Below the pieces are notes generated by a model that searched no databases, had not been told where the DNA came from, and saw only the letters and a program-made list of their open reading frames with translations. The position numbers were made by a program, and so were the translations under genes. Positions 56,101-64,000 of a stretch of 64,000 nt of DNA are shown one piece after another (positions within the stretch are counted from its first letter, which is position 1; the number at the start of each line of letters is the position of its first letter). Source of the DNA: Russula earlei (Eukaryota; Basidiomycota; Agaricomycetes; Russulales; Russulaceae); contig JAGFNK010000198.1 of assembly GCA_025769875.1 (NCBI GenBank), positions 1-64,000 of the forward strand. Reading direction: 5' to 3'.

Positions 56101-57213
56101 AAGCACGCGTAAACCAAGCCAAGCAAACCGACCTAATAACAGTACTGTGCCGCACTGGAACAGCCATCAACATATTTTGCAACGGAATCAAAACCAACCA
56201 AGGATGCACAGACAACAAACAAATCGGTGCTATAGCGGCAGTTCTCTACGAAAATGGGAAGATTTGGGGACACAAAGAGCGTGCGCTTGGAACGGTCGGT
56301 GACAGATGAGAACACCATCACACGCTCCCTCACAGCTGGACTCGAAGTCCTAACTGATTATCTCAACACACTAACGACACCAACAGGCACACTTGTCCAT
56401 ATATGTCTGCCTACACGCCATGCAACAGAACAAACCACCAACTCCAAGCCTCATAACGAACAGGAGATGGCCCTGCGCCACCTGAAACAACTAGGTGAGA
56501 TCATAACCACACACCCCCATACGAACATAAAGCTGCTCTGGATACCCAGAAACAAAACAACGACAGGATACTGGAAGGCCAAACAACTGGCCGCCACTAC
56601 CGCATGCACAGCTCATGCTGAACAGGAAGCAGAACCCCCGACACTGTGCGAACAAAAAAGAAGACACGAGAGGGAAGCCATAACGGAATGGGAAAAGAGT
56701 TGGCATGACATGCCTCGCACCTCCCTCGCCTACCACACGGCCCTCACCAAACCCCCAGACGGAAAACCGCACCCCTCCGCCGTCGCACAGAAAGCAACAA
56801 ACAAGACCAATTCAGGTCAACATAACACCGAACTAAACAGGACCCACGGAACAGGACCCAAAGCTAAGTTCCCAAGAACCGTCACATCCACCTTCTACCG
56901 CCTCATAACAGGTCATGCTTTCACAGGAGAATACACCCAATGCTTCCATCCAAACCACACACCTACCCAAATCGCATGCCAGTGTGGCGAATCCCCCCAA
57001 ACAGTTGAGCATGTGCTCCTGTTTTGCCCAATCCATGACGACGCGCACCGCAGACACCTGTCAAGAGGAGGCCGCCCACGAAACATCGCTCAACTTTTCA
57101 ACCACCCCGATCGGGTGCGAAACACGCTGCTTTTCTTAAAAGAAACCAAAGCGTGCCTCAAACCAAGGGAAACCTGGGACCCAGGAGGAACAAGGGAGAG
57201 AAGGGAAATGTAG
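53193..57213 (+). pseudogene. LINE ORF2 (APE endonuclease, RT, RNase H, zinc finger)
   Basis: The ATG at 53193 overlaps the ORF1 stop by 8 nt (ATGACTGA). Endonuclease: LLLIQEPWYDK, TLVIGDFNAHSPTWSP, STIDLAWLN, GSDHAMLRF. RT: YTLAKNFRPIALLECLGKLL, SQYGGRNASSTIDA, GLLLFDIQGFFDNINHG, SGTPQGSPVSPVLS, TLAMYIDDGAILS and NTIRYLGFYFD. RNase H: NIFCNGIKTNQGC (usual Asp is Asn), then TDENTITRSLTAGLEVL. The C-terminal finger is CFHPNHTPTQIACQCG...VEHVLLFC. In-frame TGA at 54294, 55095 and 55227, and a +1 shift near 56300, inactivate it. The protein would nick the target and reverse-transcribe in place. Confidence 0.95.
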
Positions 57214-57386
57214 ACGTCCCAAACCACCACCCATGACCACCACACCTTACACCCAAATGCTGTCATACCGCCTCAGCGGACTATCTCTACTTAAACTTCA
57301 TAACGCCTAAACATAATACGTCGCTACCCAGCCCGTGACCGCCTCTGTATCACGATATACGCACTGCGGAATACAAATTCAGATTC

Positions 57387-57404
57387 AAAAAAAAAAAAAA
57401 AAAA
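57387..57404 (+). other. LINE poly(A) tail
   Basis: Eighteen consecutive A residues directly before the 3' copy of the 12-bp target duplication. Confidence 0.95.
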
Positions 57405-57405
57405 G

Positions 57406-57698
57406 GAGCTGTGGTTTGAATCCTTTGGCTTAGGAGTACGAGAAGCCGGACGGTGTCTACTGCCGTAGTATAGTAAGTTGCGGAGTTCATCCCGTCCGGA
57501 GAGTGGCGCACCGTCAGCACCGAGCTCCTTAGGAGGACGAGGAGCCTGCCTCCCTTCTCCCCTCGGCTCACTCGGCTGCGCCGCTTTTCCCTTTGGCGCG
57601 CCGCTTTTCTTTAGCTTGTTATCCAGCCCCTCTTCATCATCTGAAAGCTGCGTCCATTTCTTCTTCCAGAATGACCCACTTCTGCAAGGTAAACTCAA
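57406..57698 (-). pseudogene. unidentified minus-strand ORF cut by the LINE
   Basis: The minus strand reads FWKKKWTQLSDDEEGLDNKL, GKAAQPSEPRGEGRQAPRPP and ELRNLLYYGSRHRPASRTPK, highly charged and CpG-rich, then KDSNHSS at the LINE insertion. On the other side of the LINE (48863 downward) the frame would continue DTSPPL and stop at 48834-48836, so the LINE removed only about eight terminal codons. Upstream, from about 57750, MSFKFSRIPKI... could be an earlier exon, with a 3' splice-like TTACCTTGCAG. No family recognised; it may be a host gene. Confidence 0.4.
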
Positions 57699-58018
57699 TT
57701 TTGGGGATTCGAGAAAACTTGAAAGACATACGGAACAATGTTTGATGGGAGCGCGAACGACGGAGCGATGCCAACGGCGAAGCAGAAAAGGGCAACGATG
57801 GGCAACGGACGCATCTGGTGCGTGGGCGTCGATTCAAAATATGAAAAAGTCTGCAAGGGTGTGAAAATGCCGTAACCAGTACCAAGCCGCGTGGCACGAA
57901 TGGGGAGCACAGCTCTCGGGTGTGAGAGTCAAACCCGCCTCCTTTGTTCGTTCTTATACTCCTTGACCCTCGGGATACCGGCGAGGATTGGAAGCCCCCA
58001 TCATCAATCATTATGCGT

Positions 58019-58285
58019 TTAAGCGTTAAGAGTCCCGAGCGCCTCAAAACTCCCGCGCTGCCTGCCAGAGTGCTCCCACCTCATCAGATGATAGCGAATG
58101 CTCAATCCACAATTTAAAAAGAAAAGCTCTGCAAGTCCGACTGGGCAATGCGTGCGTTCTTCCCAGTGAATACGGGAGTCGCGTTGATTCTGCCTTCTGG
58201 CCCTCATTTCCTCAATAGTGGATCTACATCCGCTGGGAGGTGGGGCAAACCTGTTCTCGTTATCATGAAAAAGTAAACCTGCCAA
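58019..58285 (-). CDS. hypothetical 88-aa ORF
   Basis: The minus-strand ATG at 58285 starts MAGLLFHDNENRFAPPPSG, then RSTIEEMRARRQNQRDSRIH and GLAELFFLNCGLSIRYHLMR, ending at 58019. Codon use looks ordinary and CpG is frequent. No domain is recognised. It could be the first exon of a gene that includes the downstream ORF ending at 57406. Uncertain. Confidence 0.3.
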   Translation of the reverse strand: MAGLLFHDNENRFAPPPSGCRSTIEEMRARRQNQRDSRIHWEERTHCPVGLAELFFLNCGLSIRYHLMRWEHSGRQRGSFEALGTLNA

Positions 58286-58960
58286 CGCAGTATATCACGC
58301 TCGGATGATTATTTTGCCATCAGTCGTCATCATTATGGTCATGATGTTCCCTCAGGGTCAATCACCTAGTGGCCAGTCAGTGGCCGCAAGTGAGCCGTGA
58401 CAGCAACAAGCAACACCACCGAGTTGCCCATTGGGCAGTTCTGCGGGGCTGTGGCACTCGATCGACCCCACAAACATCGCAGTGATGGCTATACACAGAA
58501 TGTAGCGGCCTCATTCTAGATGACGTGGGTAGCGGTATGAATGCGGGGCACAGACACAAAAATGAGGAGGGCCTAGAGCTGCGAGGGCATGTGGGTGCTC
58601 TCGGAGCTGCTGCGGTGGCTGATTCCTTGCTGGTCGAACGTGGGGCATAAGTCTACACATGTTCGTGGAATTGGCAAGGACTTGCATCAGGAAAGACCCC
58701 CTGTGCTAGAAGTGTCCTTCAGTTGCATTCTTTTAACAGTGGGTTGAGTTACCATAAAAGGTGATTGTGTTGGCTAGAGAATTGGTGCATCAATCATGCA
58801 TTTAAATGACACCAAATCATTTTCTCAATTACATATTCAATGACTTATTTATTAGCTATTAGACAAATAAATTAAAATGATACAAAAAAATATTTGTGTT
58901 GTAAGGAACAGCAGCAGTTGAGGCCATTAGAGGCAGTGGTGCAAGTCCAAAGGGACCTTC
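58286..58960. other. intergenic, nothing recognised
   Basis: CpG frequency falls sharply after about 58650 and the sequence becomes AT-rich (58790-58900). I see no gene, and no inverted or tandem repeats. Confidence 0.5.
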
Positions 58961-59527
58961 TGTTACGGCATCGCGGCCGTAAGAGCATTAGCTCAGGGTT
59001 CAGTGGGGCCAAGTCCCTATGACTTGGTTCAAGGGTTCAGTGGGGGCCGGCTCAAGGAGGCCGGTTCAGGGGTTTAGCGTCTCAAGATTAAGTCAAGGGT
59101 GACCTAACCTGTAGACAGAGTTGATCTCCTGGTTTCACAGAAGAGGAGGATGATGATGGAGAAGCAGAGGAGGAAGAGGAACATGAAGGTTCCTTGTGAT
59201 GAGCTTAGGTCAAGCAGAGTGTAAGCCAGCACAATGAATGCTTAATTATCTGCAAGCCTACAGTCCTGAAGCAAATTCCAGTGATATTTCACAAGAGAAC
59301 AAGCTTAGGGCTTGTTCTCGTTGACTGACAGTCTTATATACATAGGAGACACTATATCAAATGGTGTCTCTAAGGGAACAGTGAGGCAATCAAGACAAGG
59401 ACATGCTGGAACCTGGTGGAATACATGAGTCTGTGGATGAGTCATCAAACATGAGCTAAATGTGAGTTCTGTCTGGGTAGGCTAGCCCAGTTGCCAGTCC
59501 AGTCTGAAACACTGGTTCTGTGACACA
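58961..59527 (-). repeat. variant family A LTR with a different U3
   Basis: The first ~260 bp (TGTTACGGCATCGCGGCCGT... to AGCCAGCACAA) match family A LTRs. The remainder (from about 59235) is unrelated to them, with its own TATA-like CTTATATACATA, and may end near TGTGACACA at 59527. I could not find a matching 5-bp duplication, so the right boundary is tentative. Confidence 0.6.
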
Positions 59528-59562
59528 ACCAGCAAGATTTTGAGACAATCCCATAAATCCTT

Positions 59563-59774
59563 ATGTCAGGATACAGAACTCAGGCTCATCCTCAACTTTC
59601 CCCTTCCACCAACCTTCCTTTGCCTCCCCCACCAAATCAAGGACACCATCATCTGCACTGCCACCCCCAGAAGTCACACCCATCCACAATAATGGATCTG
59701 TATTCTACGATTGCAATTCCTTTCATGGAATCCACTCACGATCAGGAAGCTGTAGAGGAGGAAGCATCACTGAA
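59563..59774 (+). pseudogene. unidentified + strand ORF cut by a solo LTR
   Basis: From the ATG at 59563: MSGYRTQAHPQLSPSTNLPL, Pro/His-rich, then MDLYSTIAIPFMESTHDQEA and an acidic end. A family C LTR inserts at 59775. Coding-like + sequence recurs at 60925-61545, so these could be pieces of one lost gene. No family recognised. Confidence 0.3.
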
Positions 59775-60263
59775 TGTTGAGATTACCACTGCCTTGGGCA
59801 GTCTGATGTAATCACAGCCCAGTCGTGTTAATGCATCAGCTCCCACAAACCGGGCACTCTTGGCTCACGCGCATCACTCACACGTCAGATTGGCCTGGAC
59901 CGGCTCAGCTCAGATGCTGCAGCCTGTGTATGTTACAATGATAAGTTAATTGATGACAATCGGTAGCTACTAACGACTGATCCTTTATGATACAAGTTGG
60001 TAGTTATGATTACTTTGCTTAGAGACGCTTTTGCATATTTAAGAGGCACTCAATTAGCTAGATCGCTTCAGTTTTGTCTTACACAAACTGAAGTGAGTAC
60101 TTACTGTTTCCTATCTTATCTATTGCATCTAATCATGTGTTGTAGATATCTTTTGATAGGTATTACTGATTTATAGTTTTGTCTTACACAAACTGAAATA
60201 TCCTTTGATAGATCTTAAGGATCTTATTGTTGTTATCATAACCTGCGCCCATCTGCTTCAACA
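59775..60263 (+). repeat. solo LTR, family C (copia), reversed relative to the full copies
   Basis: 489 bp, TGTTGAGATTACC...CTGCTTCAACA, flanked by CTGAA (59770-59774 and 60264-60268). It is the complement of the copia LTRs at 39548 and 43770. Confidence 0.93.
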
Positions 60264-60277
60264 CTGAACATCCCTGA

Positions 60278-60831
60278 GGCCCCTTTTACCAACCAAGAAT
60301 TCTTGAATCTTGAACTTGAATTTGGATTTTGGGATTTTCCAGGTGTGACAGGTGTGACAGGTGTGAAGTAAGTGACATAATAAACTAATATGAGTCTATT
60401 TCAAATATGAGTTATTTTTTGGTGTGATTTGCTGGGTTTACATGTGATACGTAAAATATTTTTTCTAACCCTTCCTTCCACTCCTTCCAAGTGGGGTATT
60501 GCAAGCATGTCATTAAGGCAGAATATGTGTCACCAATGTGTGGGTGCACATCTTTGTGCAAATTTTGTATGTGCAGCTCTGATGAAAATGGGGCTGCAAG
60601 CACCCAGATGTTGAGCTTGAGTTGGACTGCTTGACTCCAAGTTTGACACTGACACATCATGTGTAACCCCATATATGCAAATATGCAAATGACAACAGAA
60701 AAAAATGCATATTAATTTATTATATACATCATATCAATTACATCACTCCTGTCACTCCTGTCACTCCCAGAAAATCCTGAAATCCAAGTTCAAGTTCAAG
60801 ATTCAAGAATTCTCAGTTGGTAAAAGGGGCC
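60278..60831 (-). mobile_element. Harbinger-type MITE, 554 bp, second copy
   Basis: Nearly identical to 21851-22403, flanked by TGA (60275-60277, 60832-60834). The minus strand keeps an 86-codon open stretch (60672-60412: GLHMMCQCQTWSQAV, HPHIGDTYSALMTCLQYPTW, KEWKEGLEKIFYVS), suggesting derivation from the coding end of an autonomous element not in this window. Confidence 0.92.
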
Positions 60832-60924
60832 TGATGCCTGTGCACCACATGTTGACTCTTCCATGTCATTTTATACAGCCCATTCACGATCTTCTTCACT
60901 TGCTGCACCATCCCATCATCTTGA

Positions 60925-61545
60925 TTGATCCTCAAGCTCTCATTCATCGCTACAACAACAACAACCTCCACTCTCTCCTCTACACCCTCCATTTCCCAGT
61001 CCATCATCTTTATCCCCTCCACTATCCCTTACTGGGAGCCCATCAACCACACACCTCTCAATCGAGACCCTGACCAAGGCCAGTGTGACATTGAGGTGAT
61101 TTGGAAATTTAACCTGAGACATTTTGCACCTCATTTAGAATGCCAATTTCCAAACTCACCATCTGTAGGCCACAGCAAGCGACACATGTCAAACATGTTT
61201 CTCAAACACCTTGCCCACTCCCATCCCTCCCCCTCCCAGCACAATTCTGAGTGCAGGCTAGTATTGCCCAATTTTCAGCCAGAGGCCTTTGATATCACAT
61301 TCCCTGCTGTCAACACCTCATGCTCCAGCCCTCATGTCTCATGCATTCAGTGTAACTATCTGTCCATCCAATCATTCTATGCCTCTCGAGGAATTCCTTA
61401 CATCTCATCTTCACAGCAACAAATCAATAGACACAGCCAATTCAGATTGGCACCAACTCTGCTGTTGATGAGTGAGCATGATCCACCCAAGCCAGTGGAC
61501 TTGCCTTTGGCTGAGGTGCAAGTTGTACCACCCATGCCACCATCC
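60925..61545 (+). CDS. unidentified + strand ORF interrupted by a chromovirus LTR
   Basis: About 207 open codons from 60925 to the LTR at 61546: Thr/Ser-rich start, INHTPLNRDPDQGQCDIEVI, HFAPHLECQFPNSPSVGH, EAFDITFPAVNTSCSSPHVS and PPKPVDLPLAEVQVVPPMPP. Open frame length and ordinary codon use support it as real; I recognise no domain. Its 3' part lies beyond the window or is lost. Confidence 0.4.
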
Positions 61546-63212
61546 TGCTGTGATCTACCCCTCTTTCAGTTCATCCCTGAAACACTTCTTATTGTTCTCT
61601 TCTTTCACCCCCATCCCCTTGGTGTTACAAACCAAGGCCAGGTCCTGGCCATAGATTGTCCTATTTCACTCAAGAGAGACCTCTCTCAATTTGCATTGCC
61701 AACTCCCTTCCGTTTTCTGGGCTATCCCTCCTGCAGTACAAGATATCGCTATTGCAAGGGCACTATAACACAACCAGGCACCCGTTTCCTAATCGGGTAA
61801 TCATTGCGTGGCAGCCACATGGTCACCCAGCCACCAAGAACCCGAAACAGTGGCACCAACTCTTTGTTACGAACCAAGGCCAAGTCCTGGCCGAAGATTG
61901 TCCTATTTTACTCAAGAAGAACCTCTCTCACTTTGCATTGCCGACTCCCTTCCATTTTCTGGGCTATCCCCCCTGCGGTACAAGATATTGCTATTGCAAA
62001 GGCACTATAACACGACCAGGCACCAGTTTCCTAATCGGGTAATCATCGCGTGGCAGCCACATGGCCACTCAGCCACCATGGACCCGAAACAGCGGCACAA
62101 ACTCTTAGAAACTGTTGCATAAATCATCTGACGTCATCAAGGCTCCAATGACATCATGGCTGACTGAGCGACTCCACAGTGACCTCATAGGCTCACTAAG
62201 CGCTCCACAGTGACATCATAATGATGTCATCGCTCCACAATGATCAGTAATGTGCTCAGTAAGCCTGAAAGTTGACACAAGCAAGTTTATGCCTCTGTAG
62301 TCCTATTGGATGGTACCAAAGAGTCTAGAATAGTCCCAGTTCTTTGTAATCGACCCTGTACACTGTATATAAGCCCCAATGAAGCATGGCAGTCATCAGA
62401 CTGTCCATTTGTGATACTCTCATCTTCCTGGGTACTCCCCTGCAACCGCTCAGTCTAAAGATTCCCCTCGCCTCCAAGGTACTCTTCAACGACCGCCTTG
62501 TTTAAAGCCCTCTCACTACACTGGCCTCCAGCCTTCGCCTCTGTCTCTTGCAACACCTACCAGTCCCCATCTGGTACCTCCTCATCATTTGGCTCGTCCT
62601 CTTGTTCAACGCCACCTTCACCGCATATCATCTGTTCCGACCCTTGCCCACCTGCTCCTGAGTCCTTAGTGATCAGCAGTACGTGTCTTGACACTTGGTT
62701 ACCATTCCATCCCTTGATATTGATGGCCCTTATTGTTTCACTCATTGTGTTTCATCTATTGATAAGTCTCTTTTGCTATTGGCTCACCTTTATCTATTGT
62801 TCCGCATATAGTACTGTACAGCCTCACTCAATACAGTATTTAAGTGCCTGTAGAAGCTGGGGAATGTCCCAAGCTTAGCTTTGTCCCATTTCCTGTCACA
62901 TCCCTTGCCCTGTACTCTCTCTTAAATCACAACTTGCTTGTGCTGGCCTATACTCTGCTTGACCTTAGCACACCTCAAGGAACCCTCATGTTCCTCTTCC
63001 TCCTCTGCCTCTCTCTCATCAGTCCTCCTCTTCTGTGAAATCAGGAGATCGACTCTGTCTGTGGACTGAGTCATTGTCTGACTCAGCCTTGAGACACTAA
63101 ACCCTTGATCCGGTCTCTTTGAGCCAGCCTCACTGAACCCTTGAACTAAGTCACAGGGACTTGGCCCCATTGAGCCTTGAGCTAACACTCTTATGGCCGC
63201 AACGCCATAACA
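61546..63212 (+). repeat. chromovirus copy 2, 5' LTR (family A) split by LTR B
   Basis: The LTR starts TGCTGTGATCTACCC at 61546, is interrupted at 61623-62693 by a family B LTR, and resumes at 62694, ending ACGCCATAACA at 63212. The + orientation is opposite to the other family A copies. Element coding sequence begins after it. Confidence 0.9.
61623..62693 (-). repeat. solo LTR, family B, 1071 bp
   Basis: TGTTACAAACC...CGTGTCTTGACA, flanked by CTTGG (61618-61622 and 62694-62698), inserted in the family A LTR. It is complementary to the insertion at 12642-14283. It contains two ~237-bp tandem units (61623-61859 and 61860-62100) including AATCGGGTAATCAT. Confidence 0.92.
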
Positions 63213-64000
63213 CAAGCTAAGCTTTCTTACTCCATTCTGGAGATCAACCTTGAACTACCACCCAACCGCTGGATCCGTGTCCAACCTAGACCTTCACCAG
63301 ACCTCCCCCAACACGTCATTGGAGCTGCCACTTGGGACAGCTTCCACACCTTCCTCTGCTACATCACCACTGAAAACAACGAAGAATTACCAGTTGAATT
63401 TATCAACAACCGCTGGTTCAAGCTACAACTCAGAAGAGGACAGCTCTACACCCATCAGGACCTAGAACTCATCAGGAACAGCCTTGGATTAGGCTACTGG
63501 AGGGAAGACAACCCTCTTTATGAACCCCCATCAGAAACAGAAGCCTCTTCTACAGAAGGCAACCCCCCTGAACCAGAAAATACCACTGAAACTCAGACAC
63601 CCATTTGAATCCCCTGTGTTAGAACCAGAGGACCTCACTGAAACCCAGGAACCCACTGAACCACCAGAACCCGAACACCCTCAGAATCCCCAGAACCCAC
63701 TATGGCAGCACAAGCCCCACAAGCTGCTCCAGCCCCTCAAGTTTCTGTGCAACCAGTCATAGCACCACAGGCTGTCCAAGGAACCAACTGGATCCCTTAG
63801 CGGCAAAGAACCCACAGTCTTCACAGGGGAAAGAAACAAAACTAAAAGATTCATCATGGAGTTCAACCTTTACTGGGGACTCAACGATGACAAGGCAGTC
63901 ATGAGGGGCCCCTCTAAAAGGGTCATCCTAGCTCTTTCCTACATTCAAGGGGAAAAAGTAGAAGATTGGGTAAACTCACAAGTAACGGCCCTCAGAGAAA
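63213..64000 (+). pseudogene. chromovirus copy 2, upstream gag region (runs off the window)
   Basis: Same leader as the minus-strand copy (CAAGCTAAGCTTTCTTACTC), then NRWIRVQPRPSPDLPQHVIG, AATWDSFHTFLCYITTENNE and LGYWREDNPLYEPPSE, a Pro/Glu-rich stretch with frame breaks near 63600 and 63800, and the capsid start FIMEFNLYWGLNDDKAVM ... ALSYIQGEKVEDWVNSQ at the edge. It confirms the reading frame of the other copy's upstream ORF. The rest of the element lies beyond 64000. Confidence 0.9.

Larger units (their letters stand above)
48864..57404 (+). mobile_element. near full-length APE-type LINE (Tad1-like), with two solo LTRs inside
   Basis: A non-LTR retrotransposon with two ORFs, a poly(A) run of 18 (57387-57404) and a perfect 12-bp target duplication GAGCTGTGGTTT (48852-48863 and 57406-57417). 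Removing LTR D (49930-50891) and LTR A (52144-52736) leaves about 7.0 kb. ORF2 has endonuclease, RT, RNase H and a C-terminal zinc-finger region, as in the fungal Tad1 clade. Only two bases lie between the 5' target duplication and the ORF1 ATG. Confidence 0.95.

Noticed and set aside
57440..57530. tRNA-like GTAGTATAGTAAG and GTTCATCCC motifs
   Set aside because: There is no room for an anticodon arm and no acceptor stem; chance resemblance.

Overview
The window looks like a transposon graveyard from a filamentous basidiomycete, most likely an Agaricomycete. This is an inference from element content and gene style: a chromodomain Ty3/gypsy element, Ty1/copia, a PIF/Harbinger element with a Myb/SANT partner, Pogo, Tc1/mariner and IS630-Tc1 transposases, a Tad1-like LINE, and GT-AG introns of only 41-51 bp. 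I see no rRNA, convincing tRNA or CRISPR. Almost no ordinary host gene is recognisable. Standard genetic code fits; the many in-frame TGA codons sit where families have arginine (CGA) and look like CpG decay.

Layout. (1) 1-12418: a decayed + strand gypsy element (gypsy I) with its 5' LTR at the window edge. It is split by a solo LTR of family A (1355-1976), a PIF/Harbinger element (2049-5686), a reversed solo LTR of its own family (5831-6350) and a Tc1/mariner element (9746-11353). (2) 12421-21537: a large IS630-Tc1-type element with ~1.13 kb terminal inverted repeats, a broken DDE transposase and a second, divergent gene; a tandem LTR (family B) sits in its left arm. (3) 22472-38365: a minus-strand copia element (copia 1) containing a Pogo element (25894-36840), which contains a complete minus-strand chromovirus (27601-35511). 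(4) 39525-44826: a solo A LTR holding a second copia (39548-44257). (5) About 45400-58400: a conspicuously CpG-rich block with a Ser/Ala/Pro-rich gag-like gene, a near full-length LINE (48864-57404, itself carrying two solo LTRs) and two short unidentified minus-strand ORFs. (6) 58961-64000: a variant A LTR, a solo copia LTR, a 554-bp MITE, an unknown ORF, and the start of a second + strand chromovirus whose 5' LTR is split by a family B solo LTR.

Most insertions have readable target-site duplications (5 bp for LTR elements, TA for Tc1/Pogo/IS630, 3 bp for Harbinger, 12 bp for the LINE), so order of insertion can be read off. Removing insertions rejoins host reading frames in several places (Pogo across the chromovirus; LINE ORF1 across two LTRs; gypsy I across three insertions), which independently validates the boundaries.

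The elements do not form a pathway. What unites them is decay: CpG to TpG/CpA transitions, catalytic Asp/Glu/His lost by G-to-A or C-to-T change, and stops of TGA type. The most novel-looking items are the large IS630-Tc1 element with its accessory gene, and the chromovirus third ORF after pol carrying its own zinc knuckle.
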